Origin: a bacterium
GTDB taxonomy: Bacteria; Elusimicrobiota; Elusimicrobia; Elusimicrobiales; UBA9959
Direction of reading: 5' to 3'
DNA: 64,000 bases
Assembly: GCA_021811315.1 (NCBI GenBank)
Contig: JAJZPF010000007.1
Span: forward strand, 1 to 64,000
Of this stretch, positions 7,678 through 15,969 are shown piece after piece. The notes beneath the pieces are model-generated. The model worked only from the letters and a program-made list of their open reading frames with translations, was not told where the DNA came from and did not search any database. The first letter of the stretch is position 1, and every line of letters starts with the position of its first letter. The translations under genes and the position numbers were made by a program.

Positions 7678-8393
7678 GCTCCGGAACCAGCAGCCGCTAA
7701 CTTCGAGACCCAGATGCTTAGCTCGTACAGGGCCAGCATAGGAACAGCAAGGAGAAGCAGGTTGAAAACATCCGAGGTCGGCGTAATTATGGCCGCCGCT
7801 ATTAAGATCCCTACGACGGCGTAGCGGTATTTTTCTCTGAGAACTCCGCTTTTCAGGATACCCAGCCTGGTTAAGATATAACTTAAAACCGGCATTTCAA
7901 AAACAATTCCGGTTGCCAAAGCGGTCCAGATCACAAAAGAAATGTATTCCTGGGCCGAAATCATCGGCTGAAGCTCGCCTCCGGCAAAACCGAGCAGGAA
8001 TTTAAGCGCAGGCGGGATCAGGATCAGGTAGGCGAACGCCGCGCCTGCAATAAAGGCCGTAAAAACCCCGCCCACGAAAACAAAAGCTTTTCTCCTGAAG
8101 TTATCTCCGGAGGCCGGCTCCACGAACTTCCAGATCTCGTACAGAACGACCGGCAGCGAAAGCACCAGACCAAAAGCGAACGAGATATTAAGATAGATCG
8201 AAAACGCTTCCTGGGGCGAGAAAAACACCAGCCTATCCACAATACCCGAAAGCGGGCGCTTCAGGAACCCCAGAAGAAGCGGGGAATAATTGAAAGACAC
8301 GCCTGCCGCGACACCGAAGAAGCCCAGCGAAACGATCAGCCTCTTTCTAAGTTCTATCAAATGCCCGCTAAGAGGGAGTTCCTGGTCCATCAC
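7674..8393 (-). CDS. tatC: Sec-independent translocase subunit TatC
   Basis: 239 residues with six predicted membrane segments and the TatC signature near the N-terminus (SGHLIELRKRLIVSL). A conserved mid-protein motif follows the second segment (SPQEAFSIYLNISFAFG). TatC recognises twin-arginine signal peptides on folded cofactor-containing proteins. It overlaps tatA by four bases and lies just after the reductase genes, both of which have Tat-like signal peptides, so it may be a dedicated export system for this island. A chromosomal Tat system elsewhere cannot be excluded. Confidence 0.95.
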   Translation of the reverse strand: MMDQELPLSGHLIELRKRLIVSLGFFGVAAGVSFNYSPLLLGFLKRPLSGIVDRLVFFSPQEAFSIYLNISFAFGLVLSLPVVLYEIWKFVEPASGDNFRRKAFVFVGGVFTAFIAGAAFAYLILIPPALKFLLGFAGGELQPMISAQEYISFVIWTALATGIVFEMPVLSYILTRLGILKSGVLREKYRYAVVGILIAAAIITPTSDVFNLLLLAVPMLALYELSIWVSKLAAAGSGA

Positions 8394-8578
8394 TTCTGCG
8401 GTTTTTCCGCGGCGGGGGCAGCCGCGTCGGAAGAGGCCTCCCGCATTGATTTCTTGAATTCCTTTATGGTGGTAGCCACGGATTTGCCGAGTTGCGGGAG
8501 CTTATCCGCCCCGAAAAGCAGTACGCAGATGAATCCGATAAAAATAAGTTCAGGGGTATCCATTCCAAGTATTCTCAT
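8390..8578 (-). CDS. tatA: Sec-independent translocase subunit TatA
   Basis: 62 residues: one N-terminal membrane helix (ELIFIGFICVLLFGADKLP), the Phe-Gly hinge FGADKLPQLGKS, an amphipathic helix and a charged, Ala/Pro-rich tail, as in TatA/TatE. AGGAG precedes the ATG at 8578. TatA forms the pore with TatC. No separate TatB is seen; minimal TatAC systems are known. It begins 28 bp after the reductase gene. Confidence 0.93.
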   Translation of the reverse strand: MRILGMDTPELIFIGFICVLLFGADKLPQLGKSVATTIKEFKKSMREASSDAAAPAAEKPQK

Positions 8579-8606
8579 AGTTTCTCCTATTATTGACCTC
8601 TATTTA

Positions 8607-11600
8607 TCAACCGGCTTTTTCAAGTCTTATGCGCGTGTCATAGAACACGGCGCTGGCGCCGACGGAATCGGTCAGGCAGATATTCTTCAGGTACGGATCC
8701 ACGCGCAGGGCGGCATTGGCGTGCACGCCCCTGCTGCGGCGCTCGTCGCCCTTGATCGTCAGGCCGTTCACCATAACATCGCCGGCGCCGCAAGCCCAGT
8801 GGCCCATGCCGAGACTGAAAGCCACCACGCCGGGGCGCATACCTGAGTCCAGTTCCGCCCGGCCGATCATGGGCTTGGCCCACTTATCGGTAAGCTGCCA
8901 TACTCCCTCCGGATTGCTGGCCGACACCACCTTGACGAGATCCCCGTCCTTGATACCGGCGGCGCCGGCGTCAGCCGGGTTTATCAGGAAGGAATTATCC
9001 GGCTTGACGTCCAGCAGCCAGTAGTTAGTGACCGTGCGGCTTTTGGTGTGCTGGGCCCGGCGGTAGGTGATCAGCTGCAGCGGGTAAGCGCTGTCTTCCA
9101 GAGGCCGTCCCAGGCAGTCCAGGCCAGCCGGGACATAAGTAGCTACGCCGTGCAGTTTCTTGCCGGTCATGGAGTCTTTGGTCGTGCCCGTCTTTTCGCA
9201 GTACATATTGGCGAGCTTGCCGTATTTATTGGAGGCCAGGTCTCCCTCATAGTCCTTGGAGGAATTGGCGAAGCGCCCGCCGCGGTTGAGGACATAAACC
9301 ACCTTCGGCCAAAGCGCGTAGCCCACTATCTTTTTCCAGCGCGCCTCGTCGAAAACGCTTTTCGGGAGATGGCGCCGCGCCTGGCGGAAAAGCTCCATCT
9401 CTTCCGGGGAGGCGTCGGGCACGGAGGCCGAGCCGTCGGATTTCTCGCCGAAGGCCAGGTTGGCCACCATCCGCAGGTAGAGATCGTCCTGGTGGTAAAA
9501 GTCGACGCCGTCAAGGCCGTATTTGCCAAAACCCGAAAGCCCCAGCTTCAAAGCCAGGGCGATTATCATGGATTCCAGGCCGATAGGCATCTCCCGCCCG
9601 GCTACCGTCACGGTCTCCACCAAAGGAGCGATGACAGGCTGGCGCACCGGCATCACTTTCTGCACTATCGTTGGATGCGAACCGTGGAATTCCCACCTTT
9701 CAAGGTAGGTCAGGTCGGGAAAGATATAATCGGCGTACATTGAAGTTTCGCCTATAGTGATATCCGAAGTAATGAAGAGCGGCAGCTTCGCCGGGTCTTT
9801 CAGCACTTCTATGTTCTTATGGCCCGCCGGTAATGAATACACCGGGCTGCCCATGTAGAGGATCATAGCCTTCACCGGGTATGGATAGGCGTCGCCCATG
9901 GACGGGAATATCTCCTGGTAAATGTCGGACGCGAGCGGGTACCAGGGCCTTTTGGCAGGATAGCCGGCGAACAGTGTGGACTCCTCGTATTTCTCATTGC
10001 GGATGATGGGGGTGCCGAACGGGCTCTGCTTGCCTGTGTGCAGGTTCTTCAGGTTGAACGGACCATTGGCCTTGTCGCCTCTGAAGTCATAGGTTCCGGC
10101 CTTGATCAAACCGCCCTTATGGTCGTAGTTGCCTACCAGCAGGTTCAGGGTGAACATTGCGTGGCAGTTGTAGTAGCCGTTGGTATGCTGGGAGACGCCG
10201 CGGTGTATATCGGCTACGGCCTTCTTACCGTGGCTGGTGAACTCGCGGGCCAGTTCCTCAAGCACGGCGGCGGACACGCCGCACAGCTCGCCCCACTGTT
10301 CCAGGGTCTTTTCCTGCGCGCTTTCCTTGAGCAGCAGGAAGGCAGTCTTAACCGTCTGGCCGTTGACAATACCGGAGAACTCAAGGTCGCCCTCAACGGA
10401 GGTCTTCTCGTTATAGGGATCGCAGGGGATGGCCGAGGAGCCTTTCATTACCACCATGCTTTCATACTCGTAATCGCCCCCGGCGCCGGTCCGCTTTTCG
10501 GGCGCGACACCGATCTCGGAGGCGCGCAGGAATTGCCCCGGATGCCCTTTCTCGTCCAGCTTGACGAGCCAGGACGCGTTACACCAGGTGCTTTCCTTAT
10601 CCGCGGCGGCGGCCGCCTTGTTCGCATTGGAAAGGAATGCCGCGTCGTAGCGCTTATTTTCAATTATCCAGCGCATCAGTCCCAGCGCCAGTGCGCCCTC
10701 GCTGCCGGGCTTGTTAGGGACCCATTTCCAGGCTTTGGCGGCCAGGTTGGAGAAGCGCGGGTCCACTACCGCGAACTTCAGCCGGCCGGAGGCCACCCCG
10801 TCAGAAATGCGGGGAGCGCGGTAGCTCAGATAGTTGCCTTCCATGGGAGAGACGCCGCTGTAAAGGATGAATTCCGCATTAGCGTCGTCAGCTTCCCAGA
10901 AAAACTTATCGCCGCCGCTCCATTTTACGTGGTTCTCTTTCTCGTCATAGGCCCACTGCTCGCTCATGGCCTTGCCGGTAAAATACAGCGAACCCTGGCA
11001 CACGGTGGTGTGTCCATGGGCGTTGACCGACCCGAACGAGTCGCCGGTGAAGCGCTTGATCATATCGCCGCGCCCGTCTTTAAGGCGGCCCCAGACGAAA
11101 GCGAACTGGTTGTTCTTAGGGCCCAGGTCCGGCTTGTCTGGGTCGATCAGCGCGCTTAACTGCTCGCGCCATTTCTTCTTGAATTTTTCAGGCGTCATCT
11201 TCTTCTTGCCGACCTTTTTGGCGTCCGCGGCCATGAACTTGGCCACACCGGGGTCCTTGAGCGCGTAAAGGCTGCGCAGGCCCTCCACCTGCCGGTTCTC
11301 CTCGCCCGGCACATACTTGAACAAAAGCCCGCCTTCCACTATTTCATCCACGGCCTTGTCGAAAGGTATGGTAGCCCACTTGTTCTCGCCGCGCTTGCCT
11401 ATGCGCTTGAGCACCTTGGTGATCCGGTAAGGGTCGTAGGCGGTCTGCAGGCCGGCCTGCCCTTTGGCGCAGATAGCGCCGTCCAACTTCTCAGTTTTCT
11501 GCAGGGGGGTCTCGTAATCGGTGTGGGGGAACATTGTCCACGGGCTGTAGGGATTGCCGTCGATCTTCACCACTACCCCGTCCACTATTTTCGCCTTGAT

Positions 11601-11816
11601 GCCGCAGCCGGTATTGCACTGCAGACATACGGAGGAGATATAATTGGCGGCATTGTTCAGCTCGTAGCCCGGCAGTTCGGCTGCGCAGGCCTCGCCTATC
11701 AGGCCACTGGCCCTGTCAAAGATCGGCGACAGCATGGCGCTGCCGCCTAGGAAAGCCGCGCTCTGCAGGAATTTCTTACGGGTGCAAGCGAGTGGTTCAG
11801 ATTTTTTTTCATCCAT
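8607..11816 (-). CDS. Molybdopterin oxidoreductase catalytic subunit, TtrA/SrdA/ArrA-like (terminal reductase)
   Basis: 1069 residues, bis-MGD DMSO reductase superfamily. The signal peptide contains TRKKFLQS, a Tat motif with Arg-Lys instead of Arg-Arg. A [4Fe-4S] site is formed by C64, C67, C71 and C116 (CX2CX3CX44C). C273 in HGHTTVCQGS is the likely Mo ligand. The long final spacing, the length and the overall order resemble tetrathionate (TtrA) or selenate (SrdA) reductases more than the ~850-residue ArrA. The C-terminal MGD-binding domain is present (ITYRRAQHTKSRT). It is exported to the periplasm with the ferredoxin-like subunit encoded upstream. The neighbouring ars operon and the PhnD-type sensor point to arsenate as a plausible substrate; tetrathionate, selenate or polysulfide remain open. 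Confidence 0.85.
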   Translation of the reverse strand: MDEKKSEPLACTRKKFLQSAAFLGGSAMLSPIFDRASGLIGEACAAELPGYELNNAANYISSVCLQCNTGCGIKAKIVDGVVVKIDGNPYSPWTMFPHTDYETPLQKTEKLDGAICAKGQAGLQTAYDPYRITKVLKRIGKRGENKWATIPFDKAVDEIVEGGLLFKYVPGEENRQVEGLRSLYALKDPGVAKFMAADAKKVGKKKMTPEKFKKKWREQLSALIDPDKPDLGPKNNQFAFVWGRLKDGRGDMIKRFTGDSFGSVNAHGHTTVCQGSLYFTGKAMSEQWAYDEKENHVKWSGGDKFFWEADDANAEFILYSGVSPMEGNYLSYRAPRISDGVASGRLKFAVVDPRFSNLAAKAWKWVPNKPGSEGALALGLMRWIIENKRYDAAFLSNANKAAAAADKESTWCNASWLVKLDEKGHPGQFLRASEIGVAPEKRTGAGGDYEYESMVVMKGSSAIPCDPYNEKTSVEGDLEFSGIVNGQTVKTAFLLLKESAQEKTLEQWGELCGVSAAVLEELAREFTSHGKKAVADIHRGVSQHTNGYYNCHAMFTLNLLVGNYDHKGGLIKAGTYDFRGDKANGPFNLKNLHTGKQSPFGTPIIRNEKYEESTLFAGYPAKRPWYPLASDIYQEIFPSMGDAYPYPVKAMILYMGSPVYSLPAGHKNIEVLKDPAKLPLFITSDITIGETSMYADYIFPDLTYLERWEFHGSHPTIVQKVMPVRQPVIAPLVETVTVAGREMPIGLESMIIALALKLGLSGFGKYGLDGVDFYHQDDLYLRMVANLAFGEKSDGSASVPDASPEEMELFRQARRHLPKSVFDEARWKKIVGYALWPKVVYVLNRGGRFANSSKDYEGDLASNKYGKLANMYCEKTGTTKDSMTGKKLHGVATYVPAGLDCLGRPLEDSAYPLQLITYRRAQHTKSRTVTNYWLLDVKPDNSFLINPADAGAAGIKDGDLVKVVSASNPEGVWQLTDKWAKPMIGRAELDSGMRPGVVAFSLGMGHWACGAGDVMVNGLTIKGDERRSRGVHANAALRVDPYLKNICLTDSVGASAVFYDTRIRLEKAG

Positions 11817-11872
11817 GATTATTCTCCATATGCTTGTATAGGTGCGGCAATAGGGGCCTGCGCCCCGGCGTC

Positions 11873-12691
11873 CTAGACCAGATAGAATGTGGTAGGCCTT
11901 GTGCCCTCGGACTCTTTAAGACGCCGCATGCGTGACGATACGGAAAGTTCGAAGATCAGGCTGTCCGTATCGTTGAGGTCGCCGAAGAAAGTGGCGTGGC
12001 CGATGCAGGTGGTAGTGCAGGCAGGCAGCGTACCCGATTGCAGGCGGTGGAAGCAATAAGTGCACTTGCGCGTGCGCCCCATCGGCGCTTTCCCGTCCTT
12101 ATTGCGCGCCAGCTTTACGCCCATCTCGTAGGCCGCGGCTTTCTCATAGGCCTGGACGGCCGGAGTATTGTCGGTAAAATAACCGCCGTCGTCGAAGTTA
12201 GGGACCTCGTAGGGACAGGCCGGGATGCAGGCCCTCACGCCTTTGCAGGCCGCGTAGTTCACATAAACAATGCCGTCTGGCGTTCTCTTGATGGCGCCCT
12301 CGGGGCAGGCCGCCAGGCAGGCGGGCTTCTCGCAGTGCATGCAGGGCTTAGGAGTTAAAGTCCGTTTGACTTCCGGGAAAGTCCCCGTATTCTCTACGAG
12401 AACGGGCCGGTAGGAAACCCCGGGCCCGGTCTTGTTTTCAGAGCGGCAGGCCACGGTACAGGCCTCGCAGCCGATGCACTTGCGCAGGTCTATGCCCATC
12501 GCCCAGCGGCGCTGGTCCGCCGGCTTAGCCATGGCCCGCTTAAGGTCCGCCACCATGCGCCCCATCGTGTCGGACGCTTCCGCGCCGCCCACGCCGGCGG
12601 CCTTGGCCGCGGCCTTGGCCAGCACGGTCAGGCCGGCGGCAGCAAGCACCACCTCTGGGACGGCCTTCAGGAATTCACGCCGTGTTTTCAT
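11873..12691 (-). CDS. Tat-exported iron-sulfur subunit of the molybdoreductase (TtrB/SrdB-like)
   Basis: 272 residues from the ATG at 12691, chosen because AGAAGGAG precedes it and the product begins with a standard Tat signal, KTRREFLK. It is the electron-transfer subunit. Cluster motifs are C72-C75-C78-C82, C117-C120-C125-C129, C149-x2-V152-x2-C155-x3-C159, and a C-terminal pair-rich segment (RKCTYCFHR, PACTTTC). V152 stands where a Cys is expected, resembling the Trp-for-Cys change in NarH that gives a [3Fe-4S] cluster. It lies 56 bp upstream of the catalytic gene. No NrfD/PsrC-type membrane anchor follows. Confidence 0.9.
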   Translation of the reverse strand: MKTRREFLKAVPEVVLAAAGLTVLAKAAAKAAGVGGAEASDTMGRMVADLKRAMAKPADQRRWAMGIDLRKCIGCEACTVACRSENKTGPGVSYRPVLVENTGTFPEVKRTLTPKPCMHCEKPACLAACPEGAIKRTPDGIVYVNYAACKGVRACIPACPYEVPNFDDGGYFTDNTPAVQAYEKAAAYEMGVKLARNKDGKAPMGRTRKCTYCFHRLQSGTLPACTTTCIGHATFFGDLNDTDSLIFELSVSSRMRRLKESEGTRPTTFYLV

Positions 12692-12791
12692 AAACTTTCT
12701 CCTTCTGGGAACTGGACACAAGCCTCATGCGGCCGGAGGCCGCCTGATGGCGATAAACCGTTTACCGCGCCTGCCAGGCTTAAAGAGCCCG

Positions 12792-13820
12792 TCAGAATTT
12801 AGCGAACAGGTCTACCGACGTTATATGCTGGTGCCTGCGCTCGACGACCGCCTGGCCCTGGGTAGTGATGCGCTCGGTCAGCGCGACCTTCACGTCCTTG
12901 GCGAGTTCTCTGGCGAAGCCGTAGATCTGCAGGGTTTTCTTGTCGTAGTTCTTGGATTTAAGGAAGCTGTTGTCCAGCCAGTCGAACCTGGCGAAGGCGC
13001 TCAGGCTTTCGGAAAGCGGCACATTTCCATAGATCGAGTAGCCGGATTTCCCGGTGGGAGCGACGGTGAGGGAGAAGGTGGAGTAATCCACGGACTTGAA
13101 AGCCGAAGCTCCGAGAGAGAACTTCTTTCCCTGGTAGGCTGCGCCGCCCATGAACCTCTCACGCACCCGGCCCAGTCCGAAGGAGCCTAGGTAGCCGGCC
13201 GAGATCGAGAAGTCTTTGTTCTTGAAAGGGGTCAGGCCCAGCCTCAACTGCCCGTCCTTGGTGTTCTTTTTCCGCCAATCCGCCGTCTCAAGAGTTTTGT
13301 AGCCTTCGCCGTTGGCCAGCATGCCTTCCGCGGTGCCGAAGCCTTTAGGAAGCTTGTATATTACCTTGATGCCTTTGTCTGCGGACTGAAGCACGCCCTC
13401 CAGGTCCGTCTGCACTTTCTCAACGAACCTGTACTTCCAGACGCCCTCTTCGGGGCTGATCCAGAGAGTTCCGGGCATACCGCCTTCAATGGTCAGCTCG
13501 CCTGTGTCATCTTTCCACTGGAGGAAAGCGTTCTTGAGAAAAATAGCGTTCCCGGCGGTGGTCGAGTTGCCTTCCAGCACTATTTTAGAGGCGATATTCG
13601 GAGAGTATTTGGTGCTCGCTGTGACATAAACACGGCCCACATCGAAAGTATTGTAGTCGTAGGCCAGAGTGTTGTCGGCTTTATAGTCCGAAGTGTAAAG
13701 GCCGTAATTGGCGAACAGCACGCCTTCGATCTTGGTTTCTGCCGCGTACACGCCGACAGCCGGCGCAAATAACAGGATGCCGGCCAACGCCAGCAACCGC
13801 TTTATGGATATGCTTTTCAT
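12792..13820 (-). CDS. Outer-membrane porin-like beta-barrel protein
   Basis: 342 residues from the ATG at 13820, supported by GGAGG 11 bases upstream. An N-terminal signal peptide (KRLLALAGILLFAPAVGVYAAE) is followed by alternating amphipathic strands rich in Tyr, Gly and Phe, ending in the aromatic terminus LFAKF typical of barrels inserted by BAM. It resembles short porins with 14-16 strands. Its position between the regulator and the reductase genes suggests an uptake route for the periplasmic reductase's oxyanion substrate or release of the product. Specific family not recognised. Confidence 0.75.
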   Translation of the reverse strand: MKSISIKRLLALAGILLFAPAVGVYAAETKIEGVLFANYGLYTSDYKADNTLAYDYNTFDVGRVYVTASTKYSPNIASKIVLEGNSTTAGNAIFLKNAFLQWKDDTGELTIEGGMPGTLWISPEEGVWKYRFVEKVQTDLEGVLQSADKGIKVIYKLPKGFGTAEGMLANGEGYKTLETADWRKKNTKDGQLRLGLTPFKNKDFSISAGYLGSFGLGRVRERFMGGAAYQGKKFSLGASAFKSVDYSTFSLTVAPTGKSGYSIYGNVPLSESLSAFARFDWLDNSFLKSKNYDKKTLQIYGFARELAKDVKVALTERITTQGQAVVERRHQHITSVDLFAKF

Positions 13821-13900
13821 GGATCCTTTGTCCTCCAATAAGATTGCTTGAACTTATAGCAAGGACAAATTTACCAAAACAAGCACTCACGGAATAGTCA

Positions 13901-13931
13901 GGAAAAACCCTGAGCGATGTAGGGTTTTTCC
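13901..13931. terminator. Long perfect hairpin between regulator and porin
   Basis: GGAAAAACCCT (13901-13911) and AGGGTTTTTCC (13921-13931) form an 11-bp perfect inverted repeat with a 9-nt loop, five bases after the regulator's stop codon. The A5/T5 tracts inside the stem allow it to act as a terminator in either direction. As it lies about 80 bp upstream of the porin start it could alternatively be a binding site for the LuxR-type regulator. Confidence 0.55.
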
Positions 13932-13936
13932 CTACA

Positions 13937-14569
13937 TTACAGCTCCGGGCTGAACAGCCCGTTTTTCTGCGCGTAACGCAAAAGTTCAGCCCTTCCGCTG
14001 ATCCCCAGTTTAGCGGTGATACGCGCGCGGTACGTTTCCACAGTTTTCACGCTTATTTTTAGACGCGCCGCGACCTCCTTTCCCAAATAGCCCTTTACCA
14101 GCAGGCGTAACACATCCTCCTCCCTGCTGCTCAGCGCCTGGCCCCGTACCGGTGCTTCCGCGACCAGCGCTTTGGTTAAAGAAGGGTCAATGGCCATGTC
14201 CCCGCGGTCCACGGCGCGTACAGCGTTTATAAGCTCGCTGTCCGCCGATCTTTTGACTATATAGCCGGAAACGCCAAGGCGGAGGAATTCGCGCACGTAA
14301 CTTTCATTGTCGTGCATTGTCAGGACCAATATTTTCGCCGCCCGGTCAATTCTTTTTATCTCCCTGGCCACATCCAGACCGTTCATGTCAGGCAGTGTTA
14401 TGTCCAGTATAACTATATCCGGAGAATTGTTTTTAAAGCTTTCCACGGCCTCGCGCCCGGTGCCGGCTTCGCCTACGACTTTAAGGCCTTCCGCGCCGTT
14501 TATAAGCATTTTAAGGCCGGACCTGAGTATGGCATGGTCGTCGACCAGCAGGACAGTTATAGTTTTCAT
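13937..14569 (-). CDS. NarL/FixJ-type response regulator
   Basis: 210 residues. A receiver domain (residues 1-120) carries the acidic pair LLVDDH, phosphorylated D56 in VILDITLPDMNG, and K in IVKRS. A LuxR-type helix-turn-helix (about 145-205) follows, with LSSREEDVLRLLVKGYLGKEVA and SVKTVETYRARI. It overlaps the kinase gene by four bases, so the two form a cognate pair. By position it should control the porin-reductase operon, as TtrR does for tetrathionate reductase. Confidence 0.93.
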   Translation of the reverse strand: MKTITVLLVDDHAILRSGLKMLINGAEGLKVVGEAGTGREAVESFKNNSPDIVILDITLPDMNGLDVAREIKRIDRAAKILVLTMHDNESYVREFLRLGVSGYIVKRSADSELINAVRAVDRGDMAIDPSLTKALVAEAPVRGQALSSREEDVLRLLVKGYLGKEVAARLKISVKTVETYRARITAKLGISGRAELLRYAQKNGLFSPEL

Positions 14570-15969
14570 ATATTCTCCGGCAGTGAAACCGTTATTTCCG
14601 TGCCTTGGCCAGGCTTGGAGCTCATATTAAATTTCCCTCCCAGTATTTCCGCGCGCTCCTTCATCCCGAACAACCCCAGCGGCTTTCTACCGGTTTTTAG
14701 CGACGCCAGGCCGGGATCAAAGCCCCTGCCGTTATCTTTGACCGAGATAACGATCTCGCCCGCAGTTTTCCTGAAGCTGACCAGCACAACACCGGCCCCA
14801 GCGTGCTTTTCAATGTTGGAAAAGGCTTCCTGGATGATCCTGTATAATCCTATTTCCGCCTCGGGCTTAAGCCTGTTCTCCCTGAAGTACCGCTCAATGG
14901 AACATTTAACTTCCAGGCCGAATACTTTTTCAAAATCCGCACCCAGTTCTTCTACGATACTCGGCAGACCAAGATCCCCCAGGGCCGGCGGGCGGAGCTC
15001 CACGGCCAGCCTATGTATTTCATCGAGGGACCTGTTAAGGAGCGCCCGGAACTCTTCCAGCTTAGGCAGCGCCTCCCGCGGCAAGACCTGCGCCTCCAGA
15101 ACCTTAAGCCCTATCTTAAGGGAAGTCAGCGACTGGCTTGTCTGGTCGTGCAATTCCCGGGAAATTCTCTGACGCTCCTCCTCCTGGCTTGTCAGCAGCT
15201 TGCGCACCAGCTCCGTCCTGAATATTTTCTCCCGGCCCAGGCCGCCGGCCATATTATTGAAAGCGGCCGTCAGCCTGCCTATTTCATCGTCGAACCAGGG
15301 GCGGACCCTGATAGTAAGATCTCCAGTTTCCACACGCGCTACCCCTTTCATCAGGTCGGCGATCGGTCTGATCAGGATGAAAGCGAGCAGATAGGAAGTC
15401 CCCGCACCTATCAGCCCTACCAGGAGGACCGACAGCAAAAGCCGGACGGTCATAGTGTTTACCACATGCTCCACATGGCCTTGCGAAATTCCTATCCTTA
15501 GAGTTCCAAGTCTGCCGCCCATCAGAGGAACGGCAATGTCATTTATTATAGCTTCTTCGGTTTCCAGCAGTTCCTCGGCCAGTGAACCGCCCTCATCCGC
15601 CGCATTCGCCCCGATCAGGTCCTGCGACAAAGCGAACCCCAGAGTGTTCACAAGAACGCGCTTCTGCGGGCTGAGAATGAATATATACGCCACGTCCGGG
15701 TAGATTTCCGCGACTTCCTTCAGGGACCCGGAAACGCCCACCAAGTCCCCCGTAATCAGCCGGTCTATGATGCTGCTTTCAATATACTTGGCCAGAAGGC
15801 GGCCTTTTTCATCCGTTTCTTTTTTAACAGAATCCCGCATCAGCGTCCGTGTTTCGATTATTGTTCCCATTCCGAACAAGGCTATAAGCAGCAAAGCGAT
15901 GCCCATGACCTTTACGAAAAGGGAAACCCCCGTGATCTTTCCGAATATTCCCGCATGATCGAGCGTCAT
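14566..15969 (-). CDS. Sensor histidine kinase, HisKA_3 type
   Basis: 467 residues. Two membrane helices (about 18-38 and 175-200) bracket a periplasmic domain of roughly 130 residues. A HAMP linker (RPIADLMKGVARVETGDL) follows, then a HisKA_3 dimerisation helix with the phospho-acceptor His in RISRELHDQTSQSL, and a HATPase domain with NIEKHAGAG and DNGRGFDPG. This is the NarX/NarQ/TtrS kinase class that pairs with LuxR-type regulators. Unlike TtrS it has no PhnD domain of its own; the adjacent gene supplies one as a separate lipoprotein, recalling AioXSR/ArrXSR arrangements. Confidence 0.93.
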   Translation of the reverse strand: MTLDHAGIFGKITGVSLFVKVMGIALLLIALFGMGTIIETRTLMRDSVKKETDEKGRLLAKYIESSIIDRLITGDLVGVSGSLKEVAEIYPDVAYIFILSPQKRVLVNTLGFALSQDLIGANAADEGGSLAEELLETEEAIINDIAVPLMGGRLGTLRIGISQGHVEHVVNTMTVRLLLSVLLVGLIGAGTSYLLAFILIRPIADLMKGVARVETGDLTIRVRPWFDDEIGRLTAAFNNMAGGLGREKIFRTELVRKLLTSQEEERQRISRELHDQTSQSLTSLKIGLKVLEAQVLPREALPKLEEFRALLNRSLDEIHRLAVELRPPALGDLGLPSIVEELGADFEKVFGLEVKCSIERYFRENRLKPEAEIGLYRIIQEAFSNIEKHAGAGVVLVSFRKTAGEIVISVKDNGRGFDPGLASLKTGRKPLGLFGMKERAEILGGKFNMSSKPGQGTEITVSLPENI

